From assembly GCA_002314775.1 (NCBI GenBank), contig DCHE01000038.1, forward strand, positions 6,420 through 19,730: 13,311 nt of DNA, written 5' to 3'. The position numbers were made by a program, and so were the translations under genes. The stretch comes from Lachnospiraceae bacterium UBA1760. Its GTDB lineage: Bacteria; Bacillota; Clostridia; Lachnospirales; Lachnospiraceae. Under the pieces are notes generated by a model, which saw only the letters and a program-made list of their open reading frames with translations, searched no databases and was not told where the DNA came from. This document shows, one piece after another, positions 5,796 through 12,000 of the stretch. Position 1 is the stretch's first letter. Every line of letters begins with the position of its first letter.

Positions 5796-6869
5796 ATGTT
5801 TGACAAATTAGAGGATTTAGTTGCCAGACTTGAAGAACTTGAGCAGATGCTTGCAGACCCTGATGTTGTTACTGACAATCAGAGATTTACAAGACTTATG
5901 AAGGAGCAAAATGAGCTTTCACCTATCGTTAACAAGTATAACGAGTATAAGCAGGCAAAGCAGGATATAGAAGACAGCATCATGATGATTGAGGAAGAGT
6001 CTGATGAAGAGATAAAGGAGATGGCCAAGGAAGAATTGGCTGATGCAAAGAAGCGAGTTGAAGAGTACGAGCAGGAGCTTAAGATTCTCCTCCTTCCTAA
6101 GGACCCTAATGATGACAAGGATGTAGTAGTAGAAATCAGAGCAGGTGCTGGTGGAGATGAGGCAGCGCTTTTCGCGTATGAGCTTTACAGAATGTTCCAG
6201 AAATATGCTGATAAGTTCCGTTGGAAGACAGAGCTTATCGATTGCAGTGAAAATGGAATCGGTGGATTCAAGGAAGCAATCTTCATGGTTAGAGGAAAGG
6301 GCGCATACTCAAAGCTTAAGTATGAGTCGGGAGTACATCGTGTACAGAGAGTACCTGAGACAGAGTCGGGAGGAAGAATCCATACATCGACAGCTACAGT
6401 TGCAGTAATGCCAGAGGCAGAAGAAGTAGACATCCAGATTGATGAGAAGGATATCAGAATTGATGTAATGCGTGCTTCAGGAAATGGTGGTCAGTGTGTC
6501 AATACAACTGATTCAGCTGTACGTCTTACACATTATCCTACAGGTATTGTTATTTACAGCCAGACTGAGAAGTCGCAGCTTCAGAATAAGGAGAAGGCTT
6601 TTGCACTTCTTCGTACAAAGCTCTATGATATCGAGCTCCAGAAGGCTCATGACGCAGAGGCAGAGGCAAGAAGAAGCCAGATTGGTACTGGAGACAGATC
6701 TGAGAAGATTAGAACCTACAACTTCCCACAGAGCCGTGTTACAGACCATAGAATCAAGCTCACATTATATAATTTAAATGAAATTATGAACGGTGATATT
6801 CAGGGCATCATCGATGCCTTAACAGCCGCCGACCAGGCCGCCAAGTTAGCAAATATGAGTGAGGAATAA
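5796..6869 (+). CDS. prfA: Peptide chain release factor 1
   Basis: RF1 reads UAA and UAG in the ribosomal A site and triggers release of the finished protein. It has 357 residues, the usual length. Helical domain 1 occupies about 1-105. Domain 2 carries the stop-codon recognition motif PET (187-189, the PxT of RF1) in RVQRVPETESGGRIHTS, not the SPF of RF2. The catalytic GGQ (231-233) is in RASGNGGQCVN, and its glutamine is the PrmC target. The C-terminal helix ends in a charged SEE. The gene has its own promoter. The TAA stop lies inside a perfect hairpin (6863-6883), and the frame stays open after it for 35 codons up to the hisC start. The identification is secure. Confidence 0.98.
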   Translation: MFDKLEDLVARLEELEQMLADPDVVTDNQRFTRLMKEQNELSPIVNKYNEYKQAKQDIEDSIMMIEEESDEEIKEMAKEELADAKKRVEEYEQELKILLLPKDPNDDKDVVVEIRAGAGGDEAALFAYELYRMFQKYADKFRWKTELIDCSENGIGGFKEAIFMVRGKGAYSKLKYESGVHRVQRVPETESGGRIHTSTATVAVMPEAEEVDIQIDEKDIRIDVMRASGNGGQCVNTTDSAVRLTHYPTGIVIYSQTEKSQLQNKEKAFALLRTKLYDIELQKAHDAEAEARRSQIGTGDRSEKIRTYNFPQSRVTDHRIKLTLYNLNEIMNGDIQGIIDALTAADQAAKLANMSEE

Positions 6870-6917
6870 GCGAAGCTTATTCCGACCTGTCGTGCCCGAC
6901 CGAAGGGAGGGTATGAC
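6863..6917 (+). other. GC-rich double-hairpin element at the prfA-hisC junction
   Basis: Hairpin 1: GGAATAAGC (6863-6871) and GCTTATTCC (6875-6883), a perfect 9-bp stem around GAA, with the prfA TAA stop in its left arm. Hairpin 2: GTCGTGCCC (6889-6897) and GGGTATGAC (6909-6917), nine pairs including two G-U, around an 11-base loop. From 6882 to 6921, 27 of 40 bases are G or C, far above the AT-rich surroundings. No T run follows, so it is not a standard terminator. It may be a small dispersed intergenic repeat or an mRNA processing/stability structure between cotranscribed genes. Confidence 0.55.
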
Positions 6918-6973
6918 CTGCGAAATATAAAATTTTCTGAAGCATATTTTAGCACTAGTAAAGGAGTGATGAT

Positions 6974-8032
6974 ATGAAAGCATGGGAAAAAAACATTAGA
7001 AAGGTAACACCATATGTGCCAGGAGAACAGCCAAAGGTTGATGGTATTATCAAGCTTAACACAAATGAGAATCCATACGGACCATCAAAGAGGGTGGAGG
7101 AGATAAAGTATGATATGGATAATCTCAGGAAGTATCCAGATCCAAAGATTGAACTTCTAGTGGACGCTATTGCTGAGTATCATGGACTGACAAGTGACAA
7201 GGTATTTGTGGGAGTTGGCTCGGATGATGTAATTGCTATGGCATTTATGACATATTTCAACAGCGATAAGCCAATTCTGTTTCCTGACATAACATATTCA
7301 TTTTATGATGTTTGGGCAGATATGCTTCATATTCCTTATGAGAGAGTACCACTTAATTCTGACTTCAGAATAGTAAAAGAAGATTACATCGGAAGAGAGT
7401 GCGGTGGAATAATATTCCCTAATCCAAATGCACCAACAGGAATTCTTGAGAGTGTAGACTTTATCGAGGAAATTGTAAAGGCCAATCCGGATGTAATTGT
7501 AATTATTGACGAAGCATATATCGATTTTGGCGGAGAGACAGTTCTTCCGCTTATTGATAAGTACGATAACCTTGTAATAACAAGAACATTTTCAAAATCA
7601 CGCTCGATGGCAGGACTTAGAATAGGCTATGCTATGGCAAATCCAGTGCTGATAAAGTACTTAAATGATGTAAAGTATTCATTTAACTCTTATACTCTCA
7701 ACTCACTCTCTATCATACTGGGAACTGAGTCGGTAAAGGATGATGCTTACTTTAAGGAGACAGTTCAAAAAGTAATTAACACAAGAGAGTGGTTTACTGA
7801 GGAGGCCAAAAAGCTTGGCTTCAGAGTGCTTCCATCCTCATCGAACTTTGTATTTGCTGAGCACGAAAAACTCAGTGGAAATGAAATATTTGAGTATTTA
7901 AAGGCAAATAAAATATATGTGCGTCACTTTAGTTCGCCAAGAATTGACAACTTCCTCAGAATCAGTATTGGTACTGACGAGGAGATGAAGGCGCTTGTTA
8001 ACTGCCTTAGGCAACAAATTGAAGCATTATAG
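6974..8032 (+). CDS. hisC: Histidinol-phosphate aminotransferase-type enzyme (HisC)
   Basis: Pyridoxal-phosphate enzyme of fold type I that transfers an amino group from glutamate to imidazole acetol-phosphate in histidine synthesis; relatives also act on aromatic amino acids. The 352 residues fit HisC. Visible motifs are LNTNENPYGPS near the N-terminus, NPNAPTG, IIDEAYIDFGG and the PLP-lysine motif TFSKSRSMAGLRIGYA with K208 as the Schiff-base lysine, then the C-terminal FLRISIGT arginine motif. The ATG has AAGGAG at 6961-6966. No other his genes are nearby, so substrate specificity cannot be told from context. I see no clear promoter in the 104-base gap, so it may be read from prfA. A strong terminator follows. 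Confidence 0.92.
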   Translation: MKAWEKNIRKVTPYVPGEQPKVDGIIKLNTNENPYGPSKRVEEIKYDMDNLRKYPDPKIELLVDAIAEYHGLTSDKVFVGVGSDDVIAMAFMTYFNSDKPILFPDITYSFYDVWADMLHIPYERVPLNSDFRIVKEDYIGRECGGIIFPNPNAPTGILESVDFIEEIVKANPDVIVIIDEAYIDFGGETVLPLIDKYDNLVITRTFSKSRSMAGLRIGYAMANPVLIKYLNDVKYSFNSYTLNSLSIILGTESVKDDAYFKETVQKVINTREWFTEEAKKLGFRVLPSSSNFVFAEHEKLSGNEIFEYLKANKIYVRHFSSPRIDNFLRISIGTDEEMKALVNCLRQQIEAL

Positions 8033-8066
8033 TATTTGACTCGTAAAGTTAATAGATGGTAAAATA

Positions 8067-8102
8067 AGAGAAGGCAGAAACAAAAGCTCTGCCTTCTTTT
8101 TT
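8067..8102 (+). terminator. Intrinsic terminator after hisC
   Basis: GAAGGCAGA (8070-8078) pairs perfectly with TCTGCCTTC (8088-8096) around a nine-base loop, followed by six Ts (8097-8102). A-rich bases at 8066-8069 extend the stem into the T run. Confidence 0.93.
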
Positions 8103-8154
8103 CCGCAATACTCTTTTTTCATAGTAACATAAATATGATGAAAAAGGAGACAAT

Positions 8155-9081
8155 ATGACAAAATACGAAATATACGAGTTAATAATAGACAGACTGTGGG
8201 ATGAGGTTGGTGATCTTGGAATCATAGAGCTAGAATATGTTGAGAGAGAAAAAACCAATGGAGTATATCTCGATGGTATCAATGTTATAGTTGAGGGTGT
8301 GAATTTAGCTCCGTGCGTATACACAGGACATCTGCTTGATGAAACAGTATTGGATGATGATGGGATATTTACCTATCCATATGAAGAGAGCTATATTAGC
8401 AGAGTGGTTAGTATTATAGCAGAGAATATAAGATATGCTGTCGAGGAGGCAAGGACTGCCTCACATAGTATTGACCTGGATGATTTAAATGAGGAAACGC
8501 TAATTCCAGTCATTGTGAATACTGCTGATAACTATAATATGCTGGAGAATACCCCGCATAAGGAATTTCTTGATCTTGCAATAGTGATTAGGATGGTATG
8601 GAAGATTAATGGAAGATTCGGCTCGGCTCTCGTGAACAATGCATTATTTCAAACCTTCGATATGTCCTTCGAGGATATGCTTTTAGTTGCAATGTCAAAT
8701 TACACAAAGATGTTTCCGCCTAAGCTTGAAAATATCTTTGAAAAGCTTAGTGGTATTGAGCAGGATTATCCAATCCATCTGTACAAGGAAGAGCTTCCAA
8801 TGTTTATTATTTCAAATGATGACTATTATTTTGGAGCATCAGTATTAATCGATGCAGATTATATGCTAAGTGTTGCAGAATTTGTAAAGGATGATTACTA
8901 TATCATTCCGTCCAGTCAGCATGAGCTGATAATAATACCTAAGGGAGAGGTGACGGAGTGCGAATATATCAGGGAGATGATAAAGCAGGTGAATGATGAG
9001 GTTGTTCCAAAGTCAGAAATTCTGTCAGATACACTTTATTATTATGACACTAGTAAGGGAAGAGTAGAGATAGCATCCTAA
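8155..9081 (+). CDS. DUF5688 family protein of unknown function
   Basis: A 308-residue soluble protein of DUF5688, a family abundant and often multicopy in Lachnospiraceae, with no known function. Family-like features are NGVYLDGINV near residues 35-45, IPVIVNTADNYNMLENTPHKEFLDLAIVIRMV in the middle (about 121-152), and a C-terminal region with ISNDDYYFGASVL, YIIPSSQHELIIIPKGE and the ending SDTLYYYDTSKGRVEI. There is no signal peptide, membrane segment or catalytic motif; the protein is acidic. AAGGAG (8144-8149) lies five bases before the ATG. It sits alone between the hisC terminator and its own terminator, so it is a single-gene unit, though I find no clear promoter in the short gap. Similarity to the YtpQ-like DUF1444 family is possible but remote. 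Confidence 0.85.
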   Translation: MTKYEIYELIIDRLWDEVGDLGIIELEYVEREKTNGVYLDGINVIVEGVNLAPCVYTGHLLDETVLDDDGIFTYPYEESYISRVVSIIAENIRYAVEEARTASHSIDLDDLNEETLIPVIVNTADNYNMLENTPHKEFLDLAIVIRMVWKINGRFGSALVNNALFQTFDMSFEDMLLVAMSNYTKMFPPKLENIFEKLSGIEQDYPIHLYKEELPMFIISNDDYYFGASVLIDADYMLSVAEFVKDDYYIIPSSQHELIIIPKGEVTECEYIREMIKQVNDEVVPKSEILSDTLYYYDTSKGRVEIAS

Positions 9082-9101
9082 TAAATCAAATTAATATAAT
9101 A

Positions 9102-9131
9102 GGTGGGCCAGCTGACGACTGGCCCATTTGC
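9102..9131 (+). terminator. Intrinsic terminator after the DUF5688 gene
   Basis: TGGGCCAG (9104-9111) pairs perfectly with CTGGCCCA (9119-9126) around a seven-base loop, with G-U pairs continuing outward, followed by TTTGCTTTG. The T run is interrupted, but the stem is GC-rich. Confidence 0.8.
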
Positions 9132-9165
9132 TTTGTTAAAAATGTTTAAAAATCAGGTATTATAT

Positions 9166-9194
9166 TTGACAAATCTTATAAATTCTTTTACAAT
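9166..9194 (+). promoter_or_regulatory. Consensus promoter of the tetR-receiver-rarA operon
   Basis: TTGACA (9166-9171), a 17-base spacer and TACAAT (9189-9194): eleven of twelve bases match the SigA consensus. Transcription should begin near 9201. A short dyad TAGT-GGG-ACTA (9199-9209) overlaps the predicted start and could be part of an operator for the TetR protein, but it is too short to claim. Confidence 0.85.
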
Positions 9195-9227
9195 TAGTTA
9201 GTGGGACTAGATAGTGTTTTATATATT

Positions 9228-9242
9228 GGAGGAATAGTGTTG
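9228..9242 (+). promoter_or_regulatory. Ribosome site fixing a TTG start for the TetR gene
   Basis: The open frame extends back to a GTG at 9201, but that coincides with the predicted transcription start. GGAGG at 9228-9232 lies four bases before a GTG (9237) and seven before a TTG (9240). The spacing favours TTG at 9240, giving a protein that begins MAGEFISIKDKI. Confidence 0.7.
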
Positions 9243-9830
9243 GCTGGGGAGTTTATTTCAATTAAAGATAAAATTATTGCTACTGCGATAGACATTATCA
9301 GTGAATCCGGTATGTCAAAGCTTACATCGAAGAACCTTGCGATGAAGGGCAATATGACCGAGGCATTGCTCTACAAGTTTTACGGAGATATTAATGAGGT
9401 TCTTGTTGATGTAGTGGATTATTATGCCAAGTTTGACAAAAGTATCCAAAAGACTGTGAGTAGTAAAAGTATTACATACCTTGATAAGGTAGATAAGTAT
9501 ATTGAGGCGTATGCAACATATTATGATAATTATTATGCATTATCTACTCTTATGCTCCAGTATGAGGAGCTTTTACATAACAGCTATACGAGAGACAAGA
9601 TTGCAGACTGCATTCAGGATAGGCGGAATTTTGTAAGAAGTCTGTTTGAAGGGGCAATTTCTGAAGGTGAGATTACCTGTGACATGGGGGCGGATGATTT
9701 GACTAACCAGCTTACTGGTATGGTTATGGTTCTCACTCTTGACAGGAGAATTAATTATCACAAGGATACATTTAAAGAAGAATTCAGAAGATATATGAGC
9801 AAGTGGCTTGCTTGTATTTCTAAACGATAG
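9240..9830 (+). CDS. TetR/AcrR family transcriptional regulator
   Basis: About 196 residues from TTG 9240. The N-terminal 50 residues are a TetR helix-turn-helix: IKDKIIATAIDIISESGMSKLTSKNLAMKGNMTEALLYKFYGDINEVL, with the usual closing Tyr-x-x-Phe-like YKFYGD pattern. The rest is an all-helical ligand and dimer domain without recognisable specificity. Such proteins are mostly repressors released by a small ligand, often of efflux genes. It is the first gene of an apparent operon with a CheY-like receiver (26 bases later) and rarA; a membrane fusion protein gene lies 2.2 kb downstream. Autoregulation is plausible but no clear palindromic operator is seen at the promoter. The family call is firm; the target is unknown. 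Confidence 0.88.
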   Translation: MAGEFISIKDKIIATAIDIISESGMSKLTSKNLAMKGNMTEALLYKFYGDINEVLVDVVDYYAKFDKSIQKTVSSKSITYLDKVDKYIEAYATYYDNYYALSTLMLQYEELLHNSYTRDKIADCIQDRRNFVRSLFEGAISEGEITCDMGADDLTNQLTGMVMVLTLDRRINYHKDTFKEEFRRYMSKWLACISKR

Positions 9831-9856
9831 GTTATTTTATATTTGGAGGGATCAAT

Positions 9857-10252
9857 ATGAAGGTATTAATAGCAGAAGACGATATGGCAAGTGGAAAGTT
9901 TTTATCAAAGCTTCTTGCAAAGTATGGTGAGGTAGTTCTTACCAGAGATGGAATCGAGGCAGTTGACGCATTTGTTAAGGAGGTTTCATCTGGCAGTAAA
10001 TTTGATTTGGTATGTCTTGACATTATGATGCCTAAGATTGATGGATATAAGGCTCTTGCGTCGATTAGAGATGCGGAGAGAAAGCTTGGAATCTCGAGAG
10101 CGAAGAGATGTAAGATTGTTATGATTAGTGCACTTGATGAGGGCTTTGATGCAGATTATGCAAGCGATGATTATGATGACTATATCTGCAAGCCAATCGA
10201 TATAATGAAGTTTGATGCAATAATCAGAAAGCTTGGAGTACTCGACAAATAA
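9857..10252 (+). CDS. Stand-alone CheY-like response regulator receiver
   Basis: A 131-residue receiver domain with no output domain. The acidic pocket is E7-D8-D9, the phosphoacceptor is D55 in DLVCLDIMMPKIDGY, the switch residue is S91 in IVMISALDE, and the conserved lysine is K112 in YICKPID. All key residues are present, so it should be phosphorylated by a histidine kinase encoded elsewhere. The long loop between beta3 and beta4 (AERKLGISRAKR) is typical of single-domain receivers of the chemotaxis-like group. GGAGG (9845-9849) lies seven bases before the ATG. It sits between tetR and rarA with gaps of 26 and 15 bases, so it is probably cotranscribed. It may act by protein binding; the partner is unknown. 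Confidence 0.93.
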   Translation: MKVLIAEDDMASGKFLSKLLAKYGEVVLTRDGIEAVDAFVKEVSSGSKFDLVCLDIMMPKIDGYKALASIRDAERKLGISRAKRCKIVMISALDEGFDADYASDDYDDYICKPIDIMKFDAIIRKLGVLDK

Positions 10253-10267
10253 TTAGAGGTTTTTACA

Positions 10268-11596
10268 TTGGATTTATTTGATTTTATGAGGGAACAAAAA
10301 AAGGAGACGGAGTCGCCGCTTGCAAAGAGACTCAGACCAAGGACAATCGATGATGTAGTTGGTCAGGAGCATATTCTTGGTAAGGATAAGCTTTTATATA
10401 GAGCGATAAAGGCAGACAGGCTAAGCTCGGTTATCTTTTATGGCCCTCCTGGAACAGGAAAAACAAGTTTGGCGATGGTAATAGCAAGTACTACCAGCGC
10501 AAACTTCAAAGAACTGAATGCTACTACTTCTGGAAAGAAGGATATGGAGCAGGTGATAAATGAGGCGAAAGATAATCTTGGTATGTATGGTAAGAAAACC
10601 ATACTCTTTGTTGATGAGATTCACAGATTCAACAAGGCACAGCAGGATTATCTTCTTCCTTTTGTTGAGGATGGTACGATTATTCTGATTGGAGCAACCA
10701 CTGAGAATCCATACTTTGAGGTTAACAGTGCTCTGGTTTCGAGGTCGACTATTTTTCAGCTTAAGCCCCTTTCGAAGGAAAATATTGAGGTGCTTATCAG
10801 AAAAGCAGTTTATGACAAGGAAAAGGGCATGGGAAGCTACAACGCTGAGATTACTGATGAGGCAGTAGAGTTTCTTGCAGATATGGCTGAGGGCGATGCA
10901 AGACATGCGTTAAATGCAATTGAGCTTGGAATTCTTTCAACTGAAAGAGATGGTTCAACCGGTAAGATTATGCTCACAATTCCAGTCATGGAGGAGTGTA
11001 TTCAGAGAAGGAATATCAGGTATGATAAGAGCGGGGATAATCATTACGATATTATTTCTGCATTTATCAAGTCCATGAGAGGCTCGGACCCTGACGCAGC
11101 AGTTTACTATCTTGCCAAAATGCTTTATGCAGGTGAGAGTGTAACCTTTATTGCAAGAAGAATTATGATATGTGCAGCAGAGGATGTTGGAATTGCGGAT
11201 CCTAATGCAATTAATGTTGCAGCGAGCTGTGCACTTGCGGTTGAAAGAGTTGGACTTCCAGAGGCCAACCTTATACTTGCGGAGGCAGCGGTTTATGTGG
11301 CGACTGCACCAAAGAGCAATGCAGTTACCAATGCAATATTTGCGGCTCTCGACTCTGTAAAAACAGTGGGTAATGCATCAGTACCACCACATCTTAAGGA
11401 TGCGCACTATGCAGGCTCAAAGGAGCTTGGACATATTGGTTACAAGTATGCTCATTTGTATCCTAATAATTATGTTGAGCAGCAGTACCTGCCAGATGAG
11501 CTTGTTGGTACAGTATTCTACGAGCCAACTGAGAATGGTTATGAGAAACAGGTAATAGAGCATTTTAAGAAAATAAAAGGAAAGAGCGAGGATTAA
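10268..11596 (+). CDS. rarA: Replication-associated recombination protein A (RarA/MgsA)
   Basis: AAA+ ATPase related to clamp loaders and to eukaryotic WRNIP1/Mgs1; it acts at stalled replication forks and gaps. The 442-residue length fits. It starts MDLFDFMREQ, then LAKRLRPRTIDDVVGQEH (box II-like), Walker A GPPGTGKT at 59-66, Walker B ILFVDEIHR at 112-120, sensor 1 GATTENPYF at about 142-150 and the arginine-finger SR at 158-159. The lid has EGDARHALNAIELG, and the C-terminal tetramerisation domain is visible as IISAFIKSMRGSDPDAAVYYLAKML, ARRI and PNNYVEQQYLP. The start is TTG at 10268 with GAGG at 10256-10259. It is third in the tetR operon and is followed after four bases by a small membrane protein gene. 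The identification is secure. Confidence 0.96.
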   Translation: MDLFDFMREQKKETESPLAKRLRPRTIDDVVGQEHILGKDKLLYRAIKADRLSSVIFYGPPGTGKTSLAMVIASTTSANFKELNATTSGKKDMEQVINEAKDNLGMYGKKTILFVDEIHRFNKAQQDYLLPFVEDGTIILIGATTENPYFEVNSALVSRSTIFQLKPLSKENIEVLIRKAVYDKEKGMGSYNAEITDEAVEFLADMAEGDARHALNAIELGILSTERDGSTGKIMLTIPVMEECIQRRNIRYDKSGDNHYDIISAFIKSMRGSDPDAAVYYLAKMLYAGESVTFIARRIMICAAEDVGIADPNAINVAASCALAVERVGLPEANLILAEAAVYVATAPKSNAVTNAIFAALDSVKTVGNASVPPHLKDAHYAGSKELGHIGYKYAHLYPNNYVEQQYLPDELVGTVFYEPTENGYEKQVIEHFKKIKGKSED

Positions 11597-11600
11597 GCAG

Positions 11601-11831
11601 ATGAAGTTTAAAAGAGTGATGGCACTTTTGGCGGTAATAATAATTACGCTGTTATTTGTGCTTATGATAATTGCTGCATTTACAGATAGCGCATTTTTCC
11701 TCCCGCTTTTATATCTGACACTTATTGTGCCAATTCTTTTATTTATTATGTCGTGGCTGTATAAATTAATTAAGGGTGACAATAATGCACTTGATGAGGC
11801 TGCTGCTGATTACGAGGAAGAAAAAAAGTAA
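11601..11831 (+). CDS. Small two-helix membrane protein of unknown function
   Basis: A 76-residue protein that I do not recognise. It has a basic N-terminus (MKFKR), two hydrophobic segments at about 7-27 and 32-53, a short basic stretch (YKLIKG), and an acidic tail ending DYEEEKK. This predicts a hairpin in the membrane with both ends in the cytoplasm by the positive-inside rule. The gene follows rarA by four bases, and its ribosome site GAGGA (11588-11592) lies inside the end of rarA, which indicates cotranscription and perhaps translational coupling. A terminator follows after 23 bases. The reading frame, RBS and composition support it as real, but the function is unknown. Confidence 0.75.
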   Translation: MKFKRVMALLAVIIITLLFVLMIIAAFTDSAFFLPLLYLTLIVPILLFIMSWLYKLIKGDNNALDEAAADYEEEKK

Positions 11832-11854
11832 AGCATAAATTGCCAGAATAATTT

Positions 11855-11887
11855 AAGGGCAGACCGAATTTTGGTCTGTCCTTTTAT
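11855..11887 (+). terminator. Intrinsic terminator closing the tetR-rarA operon
   Basis: AAGGGCAGACC (11855-11865) pairs with GGTCTGTCCTT (11873-11883) through 11 pairs, one of them G-U, around a seven-base loop, and is followed by a T-rich TTATATT. Confidence 0.88.
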
Positions 11888-11920
11888 ATTAATTAAATCT
11901 TAAAATACAAAATGAAAAAA

Positions 11921-11938
11921 TATGATATTATTATCATA
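11921..11938. promoter_or_regulatory. Dyad upstream of the membrane fusion protein gene
   Basis: TATGATA (11921-11927) and TATCATA (11932-11938) form a perfect 7-bp inverted repeat with four bases between, 62 bases before the next ATG. It is placed where a repressor operator could be. I find no well-spaced -35/-10 pair nearby (TTGTGG at 11943 and TATAAA at 11960 are too close), so the promoter is unresolved. Confidence 0.4.
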
Positions 11939-12000
11939 AAAATTGTGGGAATATTCGTATATAAAAGTAACAATAAAAATGAATAAGAGAGGTACAAGGT

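Noticed and set aside
5796..6869. Release factor 2 rather than RF1
   Set aside because: The recognition motif is PET (PxT), not SPF, and there is no programmed-frameshift site near the start.
9201..9239. GTG start at 9201 for the TetR gene
   Set aside because: It coincides with the predicted transcription start, and the GGAGG at 9228-9232 would lie inside the coding sequence; the TetR homology begins later.
10421..10906. 161-codon minus-strand open frame inside rarA
   Set aside because: It lies wholly within the conserved AAA+ coding region, has no ribosome site of note, and its Cys/Ser/Leu-rich composition is that of an antisense shadow.
11417..11782. 121-codon minus-strand hydrophobic open frame
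   Set aside because: It overlaps the end of rarA and most of the small membrane gene in antisense. The forward genes have proper ribosome sites and an operon context.
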